Source: Vicingus serpentipes (GTDB lineage: Bacteria; Bacteroidota; Bacteroidia; Flavobacteriales_E; Vicingaceae). Taken from it: a stretch of 45,427 nucleotides of DNA. The stretch is taken from the NCBI GenBank assembly GCA_024103385.1, contig JAGFIT010000023.1, positions 1-45,427 on the forward strand, read 5' to 3'. A model generated the notes under the pieces. That model saw nothing but the letters and a program-made list of their open reading frames with translations, did not search any database and had not been told where the DNA came from. A program made the position numbers and the translations under genes. Positions 26,539 through 33,902 of the stretch are shown piece by piece (within the stretch, counting starts at the first letter, position 1; each line of letters opens with the position of its first letter).

Positions 26539-26988
26539 ATGAGTTTAACAGAACAAATAAATGCTGACATTAAAGCAGCAATGTTAGCAAGAGAGAAAGA
26601 AAAACTAGAAGCTTTAAGAGCAGTTAAAGCAGCTTTGTTATTAGAAGGAACCAAAGATGGGAGTGGAGAAGTTTCTGATGCAACAGGGTTGGAGATTATT
26701 GCTAAGTTGGTAAAGCAAAGAAGAGATGCTTCGGCAATTTTTAAAGAGCAAGGAAGAGAAGACTTAGCGAAAGATGAAGATTTTCAAATAGAAATACTAA
26801 ATGTTTATTTGCCTGCTCAAATGAGCGAAGATGAAGTGAGAGCGATAGTGAAAGCAACTATTGCACAATCTGGTGCTTCAGGACCTCAAGATATGGGAAA
26901 AGTAATGGGGCCTGTAATGGGGAAATTAAAAGGCAAAGCTGATGGAGCAATAATTTCTAAATTGGTGAAGGAGGAGTTGGCAGGTTAA
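26539..26988 (+). CDS. GatB/YqeY domain protein
   Basis: A 149-residue protein starting MSLTEQINADIKAAMLAREK. The helical N-terminal part (KLEALRAVKAALLLEGTKDG) and the C-terminal QDMGKVMGPVMGKLKGKADG segment are the YqeY pattern, related to the tail domain of the GatB amidotransferase subunit, which contacts tRNA. The function of stand-alone YqeY is not established. I use the ATG at 26539; the frame is open back to a TTG at 26458 but those codons come from the dispersed repeat. yqeY behind ftsZ is a common order in Bacteroidota, yet the terminator between them suggests its own promoter. Confidence 0.9.
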   Translation: MSLTEQINADIKAAMLAREKEKLEALRAVKAALLLEGTKDGSGEVSDATGLEIIAKLVKQRRDASAIFKEQGREDLAKDEDFQIEILNVYLPAQMSEDEVRAIVKATIAQSGASGPQDMGKVMGPVMGKLKGKADGAIISKLVKEELAG

Positions 26989-26993
26989 TTCTC

Positions 26994-27080
26994 ATTCCTT
27001 AGGGAGCAAAAACAGACATAAGGAATCCACTGGATGAATTTTTCCTGGATTCCTGATCTCCATTACATTTCGTCAGGAAT
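26994..27080. repeat. Chain of three interlocking inverted repeats
   Basis: ATTCCTTA (26994) pairs with TAAGGAAT (27019); GGAATCCA (27022) pairs with TGGATTCC (27046); ATTCCTGA (27049) pairs with TCAGGAAT (27073). The arms of neighbouring hairpins overlap, so the hairpins exclude each other. It resembles the ATTCCTG...GGAATCC type of intergenic repeat. Confidence 0.65.
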
Positions 27081-27160
27081 GAAGTCATTAGGATAGATTT
27101 CCATTATTGTCATCCTTGTAAAGGTTAGTTAATATTTTTCTGTTTTTTTTCTCAATATTT

Positions 27161-27186
27161 TGTCACACTAAGCCTATCGAAGTATC
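27161..27186 (+). repeat. Degenerate dispersed repeat (copy 2)
   Basis: TGTCACACTAAGCCTATCGA followed by AGTATC resembles the copy at 26445-26470 (TGTCA..CT.AGC.T.TCGAAG) with several changes. It lies just before the convergent gene end at 27195. Confidence 0.4.
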
Positions 27187-27194
27187 GATTAATC

Positions 27195-28466
27195 TTAAGT
27201 CTTCTGCTTTTTCTTTTTAGCTGCAGGAAATAAAATATTATTCAAAATCAAACGATATCCAGCAGAGTTCGGATGTAAACTTAAATCGGTTGGGGGATCG
27301 CCTACTTTGTGCTGGTAATCAGCAGGATCATGACCACCATAAAAAGTCCAGGTGCCTTTTCCCATTTCCCCATGTATGTATTTTGCTGAATTTAGGGATT
27401 TGTTTTCTCCCATAATCAACACGTTTGATTTTAAGTATTGTTTATTGTAACCTGTCGTTTGACCATAAAAACCATTGATGATGGTTTCATGGTTTTGACA
27501 TAACATGGTCGGTACGATATCCCATTTCGCGGAAAAATCAAACAGCGTAAAATTATCTAATTTTTGAGGGGTATTAATGTGTGTGGGATTAGTAGCATCA
27601 ATGGTAGAAAATTCATACTCCATAGGATTGGTTTTTAACATAAAATCTTTAAAAGCAAAAGTTTTACTGTAGTCGAGTTGACTGTTGTAGTTAGGTGTGG
27701 TACCATCACCATCAAACATAGCTTCGCAAATATCCAACCCTTCAGCAGCCAAAGCAATATCTAATGCATCTGTACCTGAACACATGGCAAAAAGGAAGCC
27801 TCCTCCAATGGTAAATTCTTTAATTTTTTTAGCTACCGCTAATTTTAATTGTGATACCTTGCTAAACCCTAATCGAGCTGCCATTTCTTCATTATATCGT
27901 ACTTGTTCCCGATACCATGGAGCATTTTTATAAGCAAAATAAAATTTACCGTATTGCCCTGTAAAATCTTCATGGTGAAGGTGAAGCCAATCATAAGTGG
28001 GTAATTTATTGGCTATGATTTCATCATCGTATATCACCTCATAAGGTATTTCTGCATAAGTTAATACTAAGGTTACTGCATCATCCCAAGGTTGTTTATT
28101 TTTGGGAGAGTAAACGGCAATTTTAGGGGCTTTTTCTAATTTTACAATGTCCATATTCACTTCGGGGTCAGCAATTTCTTGTAGAATAGCAGTTGATTTT
28201 ACGTTGGCTATTACTTCAAAAGAAACACCTCTTATAATCAATTCTTCTTCTATAGTTTTAACGTGTTTTACCATAAAACTACCTCCTCGGTAGTTCAATA
28301 ACCAATCTATCTCTAGGTTATTTTCTAAAATCCAATAGGCAATTCCGTACGCTTTTAAATGATTTTTTTGTGCATAATCCATCGGAATAAGTAGGTAGGT
28401 AGCACTTACTTTTACAGAGAAAAGGAAAAGAAAAATGAAAAAACTTATTTTTTTTAGATGCTGCAT
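27195..28466 (-). CDS. Secreted protein of unknown function, 'asparagine synthetase B'-labelled family
   Basis: A 423-residue protein with a clear signal peptide (MQHLKKISFFIFLFLFSVKVSA). From memory, close relatives throughout Bacteroidota are called 'asparagine synthetase B', but no N-terminal Cys2 glutaminase domain or ATP-pyrophosphatase SGGxDS loop is present, so I do not accept that function. Visible features are APKIAVYSPKNKQPWDDAVT near residue 130, DWLHLHHEDFTGQYGKFY near 175, GGGFLFAMCSGTDALDIALA near 244 with a Cys at a possible nucleophile elbow, and GKGTWTFYGGHDPADYQHK near 373. The overall order recalls a glutamine amidotransferase-like (flavodoxin-type) fold exported to the periplasm. 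It lies 56 bases downstream of dnaB on the same strand. Confidence 0.85.
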   Translation of the reverse strand: MQHLKKISFFIFLFLFSVKVSATYLLIPMDYAQKNHLKAYGIAYWILENNLEIDWLLNYRGGSFMVKHVKTIEEELIIRGVSFEVIANVKSTAILQEIADPEVNMDIVKLEKAPKIAVYSPKNKQPWDDAVTLVLTYAEIPYEVIYDDEIIANKLPTYDWLHLHHEDFTGQYGKFYFAYKNAPWYREQVRYNEEMAARLGFSKVSQLKLAVAKKIKEFTIGGGFLFAMCSGTDALDIALAAEGLDICEAMFDGDGTTPNYNSQLDYSKTFAFKDFMLKTNPMEYEFSTIDATNPTHINTPQKLDNFTLFDFSAKWDIVPTMLCQNHETIINGFYGQTTGYNKQYLKSNVLIMGENKSLNSAKYIHGEMGKGTWTFYGGHDPADYQHKVGDPPTDLSLHPNSAGYRLILNNILFPAAKKKKQKT

Positions 28467-28522
28467 AGATAGACTAAATTAAGCATTAATCGAATAATAA
28501 TGGGAAAGGAGCTGTTGTCTAA

Positions 28523-30100
28523 TTAAAATGGCTCGTCATCATCATCAGCACCATAATCGAAAGGAGTATCATCATCATCGTTGAGATCATTCATTTTGGA
28601 TGATTTGGTAACAGTATTGTCATTATCGAAATCTTCACCAATAGGCATAGAAGTAAAGTTGGTATTGTCGTAGTCGCCAAAATCATTACTTCCTTGGTCA
28701 AAATCTTGAAATTTAGCTAAGGTGTCAATAAATCTCAATTGCACATCACAAACAGAACCGTTACGGTGTTTAGCAATAATGATGTTTGCAATTCCTTTGG
28801 TTGGATTTCCTTCTTCATCTTCGGTTAATCCGTAATAATCAGGACGGTGAATAAACTGCACCATGTCGGCATCTTGCTCAATAGAACCGGACTCTCTTAA
28901 ATCTGACAATTGAGGACGTTTATCGCCTCCCCTTGTTTCTACAGCTCTACTTAACTGAGAAAGCGCTAAAACAGGGATATTCAATTCTTTAGCAATACTT
29001 TTTAAGGATCGGGAAATCATACTTATTTCCTGTTCTCGGTTTCCATTTTTGTTGTCACCACCGCCACTCATCAATTGCAAGTAATCAATAATGAGTAGTT
29101 GTATGTCGTGTTTTGATTTTAGTCTTCTTGCTTTTGCTCTTAATTCAAAAACAGATAAACCTGCTGTATCATCAATAAATAAAGGAGCTTCAGCTAATTC
29201 TGTAATTCTGGAATGAATTTGTTGTAATTCATCACCTCTCAAATTTCCACTCCGTAGTTTTTCAGATGAAATTTCAGATTCTGCAGAAATTAAACGAGTT
29301 ACTAATTGTACAGAAGACATCTCTAATGAGAAAAAGGCAACAGGAATTTTAAAATCGACAGCAGCATTTCTAGCTAAAGAAAGTACATAAGAAGTTTTTC
29401 CCATTGCAGGTCGAGCAGCAATAATTACTAAATCAGAGGGCTGCCAACCAGAGGTGACTCTATCTAACGCTGTAAAACCAGAGGCAACTCCGATAACTCC
29501 ACTTTCTTTATTTTTCGCACTTTCTATTTGATCAATGGATTCTCTGATTAAATCAGACATGGATGCATAACTTTTTCTAATATTCCCTTCTGCAACTCCA
29601 AATAAATTGGTTTCAGCAGTATCTAAAAGTGTGAAAACATCGGTGGTGTCATCATAAGCATCTGTGATAATCTGTGATGAAATACGAATCAATTCTCGCT
29701 GAATGTACTTTTGAGAAATTACGCGAGCATGAAATTCGATATTAGCAGCTGATGCTACTCTGTTGGTTAATTGAGTGATGTAATATGGACCACCCACTAT
29801 ATCCAGTTCTCCTCTATTTTTTAATTCATGGGTAACGGTTAAAATATCTACAGGTTCTGACCGTTGAAATAAATCTTGAATAGCAGCAAATATTTTTTGA
29901 TGTGTATCTTTGTAAAAGCTTTGAGGTTGTAAAATGTCAATAACTGTATTAACAGCTTCTTTTTCTAGCATTAATGCTCCTAAAACAGCCTCCTCTAAAT
30001 CTACCGCTTGTGGAGGTAATTTTCCGTGTGAGAAAGAAGAAGGAGTCTGAAAATCAGGTTTAGTTCTTTTTCTAGTAGATATTTTATTAACGTCTGCCAT
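28523..30100 (-). CDS. dnaB: Replicative DNA helicase DnaB
   Basis: Hexameric 5'-3' helicase that opens the chromosomal replication fork. The N-terminal primase-interacting domain begins PPQAVDLEEAVLGALMLEKE near residue 30. The RecA-like domain has Walker A AARPAMGKTSYVLSLARN near 232, FFSLEMSSVQLVTRLISAES near 256, Walker B LLIIDYLQLMSGG near 335 and LSQLSRAVETRGGDKRPQLS near 375. The C-terminal about 60 residues are an acidic Asp/Asn-rich tail ending DDDDEPF. 525 residues is typical for Bacteroidota. A TACCTTTG box lies 4 bases before the ATG. Confidence 0.96.
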   Translation of the reverse strand: MADVNKISTRKRTKPDFQTPSSFSHGKLPPQAVDLEEAVLGALMLEKEAVNTVIDILQPQSFYKDTHQKIFAAIQDLFQRSEPVDILTVTHELKNRGELDIVGGPYYITQLTNRVASAANIEFHARVISQKYIQRELIRISSQIITDAYDDTTDVFTLLDTAETNLFGVAEGNIRKSYASMSDLIRESIDQIESAKNKESGVIGVASGFTALDRVTSGWQPSDLVIIAARPAMGKTSYVLSLARNAAVDFKIPVAFFSLEMSSVQLVTRLISAESEISSEKLRSGNLRGDELQQIHSRITELAEAPLFIDDTAGLSVFELRAKARRLKSKHDIQLLIIDYLQLMSGGGDNKNGNREQEISMISRSLKSIAKELNIPVLALSQLSRAVETRGGDKRPQLSDLRESGSIEQDADMVQFIHRPDYYGLTEDEEGNPTKGIANIIIAKHRNGSVCDVQLRFIDTLAKFQDFDQGSNDFGDYDNTNFTSMPIGEDFDNDNTVTKSSKMNDLNDDDDTPFDYGADDDDEPF

Positions 30101-30104
30101 GCTT

Positions 30105-30112
30105 CAAAGGTA
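30105..30112 (-). promoter_or_regulatory. Candidate -7 box (TACCTTTG) 4 bases before the dnaB ATG
   Basis: On the minus strand TACCTTTG matches TAnnTTTG exactly and is separated from the ATG by 4 bases (GAAGC minus one). A transcript starting at the normal distance would be leaderless or nearly so. The nearest TTG is 28 bases upstream, too far for a standard -33. Confidence 0.38.
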
Positions 30113-30277
30113 CGAATATGTGGTTTTAAAAAAGGGTTATCAAAAGGAATAATTTGATTAGTTTTAAACGTACATTAATTATGTAGCAGCTAAGGGATTA
30201 ACAGGTTGCAAACTTGGAATCAACACCTTACTAACATCTTATAAAGAGATGTAATCAAAAAGAATTAATTTTATAAT

Positions 30278-31567
30278 GTGAATGTAAAAAATGTAATTTT
30301 TATTGTTGTTGGATTGATTTTCTTTGCTTGCTCAAAAGAAAAAGAGAATCCACAACCAGTTATTGATATTGAATTTCCTGTTCAATATCAACAAATTAAT
30401 GTGGGTGATTCGGTACGTATTAAAGGAAAAATTACAGATAATCAAAATATTGAATCCGTAAGTGTTTCATTAAGTGATGGGAATGGAGTTCCTGTGTTAT
30501 CAACAATCAGTATGTTGCCTAATGTGCCAGAATATCACTTGGATATTTTTTACCTTGTTAATGATGTTCATTTATCGTCAGGAACTTATTATTTTGAAAT
30601 TTCTGTTTTTGACGGAGAAAATAGAGTGCGTGAATCTGTTCCCGTAATTGTAAATGGAGTATCAAAAAGTCGGGAAGGATTTTTTGTTTTCAGTAATGTT
30701 TCAGAACAAACTTTTATTTATCGTTTAGATACAGGGTTAAATGTATTTTTTTATAAATCGCTACCGGGAGATTATTTAGGAAGTGCGCTTAATATTTATG
30801 ATCAACAATTAATTAGTTCAGGCAGTATTTCAGGTAAATTAACAGCTATAGGAACGCAAGGAGCAGGTGAATTGTGGAGTTTACCATTGGTTAATTCCTT
30901 GCCTTTTCCTTCATTTACGGGAGTATTTTTAGATAATAGAACTGTTTATGTTGGTTATTACGATGGTAATATTAAAGGGTACGGAAACAATGGTGTTACC
31001 AATTATTCAGCCAAAGCCCACCCCGACCATTATTGTGAAAGTGGATTAGTACATGAAAACTTCTTGCTGACAGAGCAACCCTCCAAGTCAATAGGAGTAG
31101 CAGAAATGGTGCTTTATTGGATGGCTTCTGGTGCAGAACGACAACAAATTGCTTTAAACGAAGATGTTTGTGGAATGTATTCATTAAATACCAATGAAGT
31201 GGTGTTGTTTACTAATGATGGAGCTGCTAATGGAAAATTATCATTTTACAATATATCACAGAATGCTCGATCTTCTCCATTTAATATAGGGTTAGGCAAA
31301 ATTGATGCTTCTACTGAAATTAGCACAGGAGTTTATTTAATTGCCCGAAATGGAAATTTAACTATAGTGAATGCCAATACTTTTTCTTCATTACCTTATT
31401 TATCAGGAGTAGCGGCTTCATACTTAAAATATAATGAATTGACCAACGAATTGATATTGATTAATGGCAATGTGTTAACAGTGTACAATTACACTTTGCG
31501 AACCGTAAAAAATAGCTATACCCATCATCATCCCATCTTAGATGTACAGATTTTGTACAATAAGTAA
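30278..31567 (+). CDS. Lipoprotein of unknown function with Ig-like N-terminal domain
   Basis: A 429-residue predicted lipoprotein: the N-terminus VKNVIFIVVGLIFFACSKEK has a hydrophobic segment followed by the lipid-accepting cysteine near residue 18. Residues about 28-130 (PVIDIEFPVQYQQINVGDSV, RIKGKITDNQNIESVSVSLS) look like the Ig-like DUF4625-type domain common in Bacteroidota surface proteins. The rest (about 135-429) consists of repeated beta-strand pairs such as EGFFVFSNVSEQTFIYRL and GVYLIARNGNLTIVNANT, which suggests a beta-propeller. Function is unknown. The start codon is GTG at 30278. It is divergent from dnaB and convergent with accA, 6 bases apart. Confidence 0.82.
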   Translation: MNVKNVIFIVVGLIFFACSKEKENPQPVIDIEFPVQYQQINVGDSVRIKGKITDNQNIESVSVSLSDGNGVPVLSTISMLPNVPEYHLDIFYLVNDVHLSSGTYYFEISVFDGENRVRESVPVIVNGVSKSREGFFVFSNVSEQTFIYRLDTGLNVFFYKSLPGDYLGSALNIYDQQLISSGSISGKLTAIGTQGAGELWSLPLVNSLPFPSFTGVFLDNRTVYVGYYDGNIKGYGNNGVTNYSAKAHPDHYCESGLVHENFLLTEQPSKSIGVAEMVLYWMASGAERQQIALNEDVCGMYSLNTNEVVLFTNDGAANGKLSFYNISQNARSSPFNIGLGKIDASTEISTGVYLIARNGNLTIVNANTFSSLPYLSGVAASYLKYNELTNELILINGNVLTVYNYTLRTVKNSYTHHHPILDVQILYNK

Positions 31568-31573
31568 ACTGTT

Positions 31574-32572
31574 TTACTTTGCAGTAGTAGATTTTGATTT
31601 TGGTTTTTCTTCTACACCTTCATTAACTACACCCATAGCACAAAACTTATTGATTCGTTTTTCAACCAATTTTTCTTTATCCATTTCAATTAATTTGGGT
31701 AGATGCTTTAGAATTTCGTTTTTAACGATACCAAACATTTCTTCTGGATTAACGTGAGCGCCACCACACGGTTCTTTAATGATTCCATCTATTAATTTGT
31801 TGGCTAACATGTCGGTAGCGGTTAATTTGAGCGCCTCTGCTGCTTTTTCTTTAAATTCCCAACTTCTCCACAAAATAGAGGAACAAGATTCAGGTGAAAT
31901 AACAGAATACCAAGTGTTTTCTAGCATAAGTACTTTATCGCCAACACCAATACCTAAAGCTCCTCCAGAAGCTCCTTCACCAATAATTACTACAATGATA
32001 GGAACGGTCAATTGTGCCATTTCTAATAAATTTCTAGCGATGGCTTCACCTTGACCTCTTTCTTCTGCTTCTAAACCAGGAAATGCTCCAGGAGTATCTA
32101 CAAAACAAATTACAGGCTTGTTAAACTTCTCCGCCATTTTCATTAATCGTAATGCTTTACGATAGCCTTCTGGGTTAGGCATACCAAAATTTCGATACTG
32201 ACGCATTTTGGTATTAATCCCTTTTTGTTGTCCAATAAACATTACAGTCTGTCCGTTTATACTCCCAAAACCACCAACCATGGCTTTGTCATCTTTTACT
32301 GTTCGGTCGCCATGTAATTCCAAAAATTCTCCTTCAGTAATGGCATTAATATAACTCAAGGTATAGGGTCTTTCTGGGTGTCTTGATACTTGAACTTTTT
32401 CCCAAGCAGAAAGATTACTGTAAATTTCTTTACGGGTTTGCTTTAACTTTTTTTCAATCTCATTAATGATTTTAGAAGTATCCACTCCTTTCTCTTCATG
32501 CAACTTAACGTTTTCAGCCAATTGCTCTTCTAAAACTTTTATTGGTTCTTCAAATTCTAAATATATAGCCAT
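31574..32572 (-). CDS. accA: Acetyl-CoA carboxylase carboxyltransferase subunit alpha
   Basis: Transfers the carboxyl group from carboxybiotin to acetyl-CoA, making malonyl-CoA for fatty-acid synthesis, together with AccD. Family marks are [20 protein letters not shown] at the start, [16 protein letters not shown] near residue 66, [19 protein letters not shown] near 86, [20 protein letters not shown] near 156, and [20 protein letters not shown] near 198 with the glycine-rich oxyanion loops. 332 residues is typical. No accD is in the window. It is divergent from ispE over a 94-base gap with promoter-like elements on both strands. Confidence 0.96.
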   Translation of the reverse strand: MAIYLEFEEPIKVLEEQLAENVKLHEEKGVDTSKIINEIEKKLKQTRKEIYSNLSAWEKVQVSRHPERPYTLSYINAITEGEFLELHGDRTVKDDKAMVGGFGSINGQTVMFIGQQKGINTKMRQYRNFGMPNPEGYRKALRLMKMAEKFNKPVICFVDTPGAFPGLEAEERGQGEAIARNLLEMAQLTVPIIVVIIGEGASGGALGIGVGDKVLMLENTWYSVISPESCSSILWRSWEFKEKAAEALKLTATDMLANKLIDGIIKEPCGGAHVNPEEMFGIVKNEILKHLPKLIEMDKEKLVEKRINKFCAMGVVNEGVEEKPKSKSTTAK

Positions 32573-32599
32573 CTTATAATTTCCAATAGTTTAAGGGTG

Positions 32600-32627
32600 C
32601 TAAATTACTAAATTTGTCCATGTACAA
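32600..32627 (-). promoter_or_regulatory. Candidate accA promoter
   Basis: On the minus strand TTG (32627-32625) is followed after 17 bases by TAATTTAG (32607-32600), seven of eight matching the TAnnTTTG pattern apart from one base. The distance to the accA ATG (32572) leaves a leader of about 20 bases. It overlaps the ispE promoter on the other strand. Confidence 0.4.
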
Positions 32628-32647
32628 AATTCTATTCTGTATTTTTG
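32614..32647 (+). promoter_or_regulatory. Candidate ispE promoter
   Basis: TTG at 32614-32616, a 23-base spacer, then TATTTTTG at 32640-32647, an exact TAnnTTTG. The spacer is at the upper limit of the flavobacterial range. The ispE ATG is at 32667, so the leader would be about 10-15 bases. Confidence 0.45.
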
Positions 32648-32666
32648 ATTTAGAAATGATGATGTA

Positions 32667-33428
32667 ATGATTGTTTTCCCCAATGCTAAAATAAATATAG
32701 GTCTTCATATTGTTGAAAAACGGAGTGATGGTTTTCATAATTTAGAAAGTATTTTTTATCCTGTTACTTCCTTGTATGATGTATTGGAAGTAGTTAAGAG
32801 CTCGGGAAATGAATTGGAATTTACTTCCTCAGGCATTGACATTCCAGGTGATGATACGAATAACCTTTGTGTTCAGGCATACACTTTATTGAAAAAAGAT
32901 TATGATTTGCCGCTGGTGAAAATTCATCTACATAAAGTAATACCTATTGGTGCGGGTTTAGGTGGTGGTTCGGCTGATGCAGCTTTTATGTTAAAAGCAC
33001 TGAACGAATTATTTGAACTGCAACTATCGGATAATGTTTTGATGGGTTATGCGCGACAATTAGGCAGTGACTGTGCTTTCTTTATTAAAAATAAATCGGC
33101 TTACACCTATCATAAAGGGGATGAACTGGAAACAATTGATTTAGATTTATCGGATTATGACATACGGGTAGAATATCCTAATATTCATATTGGTACAGCT
33201 GAGGCTTATGCTGGAGTTACTCCGAAACCAAGTGTTGTCAATTTAAAGGAGATCATCCAGCAACCTGTTACCAGTTGGAAAGGAATTGTTGAAAATGATT
33301 TTGAGCAGTCTATTTTTCCTAGATACCCGAAAATCGAAGCGTTAAAAAAGAAAATGTACGAAGAAGGGGCTTTGTATGCGTCTATGACAGGTAGTGGTTC
33401 AGCAGTGTTTGGGATTTTTAAGAAGTAA
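32667..33428 (+). CDS. ispE: 4-diphosphocytidyl-2-C-methyl-D-erythritol kinase IspE
   Basis: GHMP-family kinase of the MEP (non-mevalonate) isoprenoid pathway. MIVFPNAKINIGLHIVEKRS is the substrate-binding start, VIPIGAGLGGGSADAAFMLK near residue 90-109 is the GHMP ATP loop, LGSDCAFFIKNKSAY near 132 and MTGSGSAVFGIF at the end are further motifs. 253 residues is slightly short of the E. coli enzyme (283) but complete. Its product feeds undecaprenyl phosphate and menaquinone, and thus the lipid carrier used by MraY in this window. It is convergent with the ElaA-like gene, 3 bases apart. Confidence 0.95.
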   Translation: MIVFPNAKINIGLHIVEKRSDGFHNLESIFYPVTSLYDVLEVVKSSGNELEFTSSGIDIPGDDTNNLCVQAYTLLKKDYDLPLVKIHLHKVIPIGAGLGGGSADAAFMLKALNELFELQLSDNVLMGYARQLGSDCAFFIKNKSAYTYHKGDELETIDLDLSDYDIRVEYPNIHIGTAEAYAGVTPKPSVVNLKEIIQQPVTSWKGIVENDFEQSIFPRYPKIEALKKKMYEEGALYASMTGSGSAVFGIFKK

Positions 33429-33431
33429 CCA

Positions 33432-33902
33432 TTAACTTTCTTTCAACATTTCAACATGTGGTATATTATCTTCTAAATACATTTCACCTACTTGTTTGAA
33501 ACCATGTTTTTGATAGTAATTTGTCAAATGCTCTTGAGCAGAAATTCGAATGCTTTCTTTCCCCCATTTATTTTTAATAAAGCTGAGTGTTTCTCGTATT
33601 AACTCGTGGGCTAGTCCTCTTTCTCGGTATTCTTTTTTTATAGCTACTCTTCCTATGGAAATTTCTGGGTATGAAATTCCTGGAGGAACAATTCGTGTAA
33701 CAGCTATTACCTCTCCCTGTTCATTTTTTCCGAACAGATGATAAGATAGCGGATCTTTTTCATCTACTTCTTGGTAAGGGCAATTTTGCTCTACTACAAA
33801 AACAGCAGTTCTTAAAAATAAGAGATGATGGTACTCTTCAACAGATAGTTCTTTAAAGGGTTTGGTTGAGTAGCTAATGTTACTTGTTTTTACTTCCGCC
33901 AT
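33432..33902 (-). CDS. ElaA-like GNAT acetyltransferase
   Basis: A 156-residue GNAT protein. FKELSVEEYHHLLFLRTAVF and VVEQNCPYQEVDEKDPLSYH (residues about 17-55) are the ElaA signature. ISIGRVAIKKEYRERGLAHE near 92-111 contains the acetyl-CoA loop, and ISAQEHLTNYYQKHGFKQVG near 128 is the C-terminal motif. The substrate is unknown for the family. Its start overlaps the recQ end by 13 bases, so the two are likely co-transcribed. Confidence 0.9.
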   Translation of the reverse strand: MAEVKTSNISYSTKPFKELSVEEYHHLLFLRTAVFVVEQNCPYQEVDEKDPLSYHLFGKNEQGEVIAVTRIVPPGISYPEISIGRVAIKKEYRERGLAHELIRETLSFIKNKWGKESIRISAQEHLTNYYQKHGFKQVGEMYLEDNIPHVEMLKES

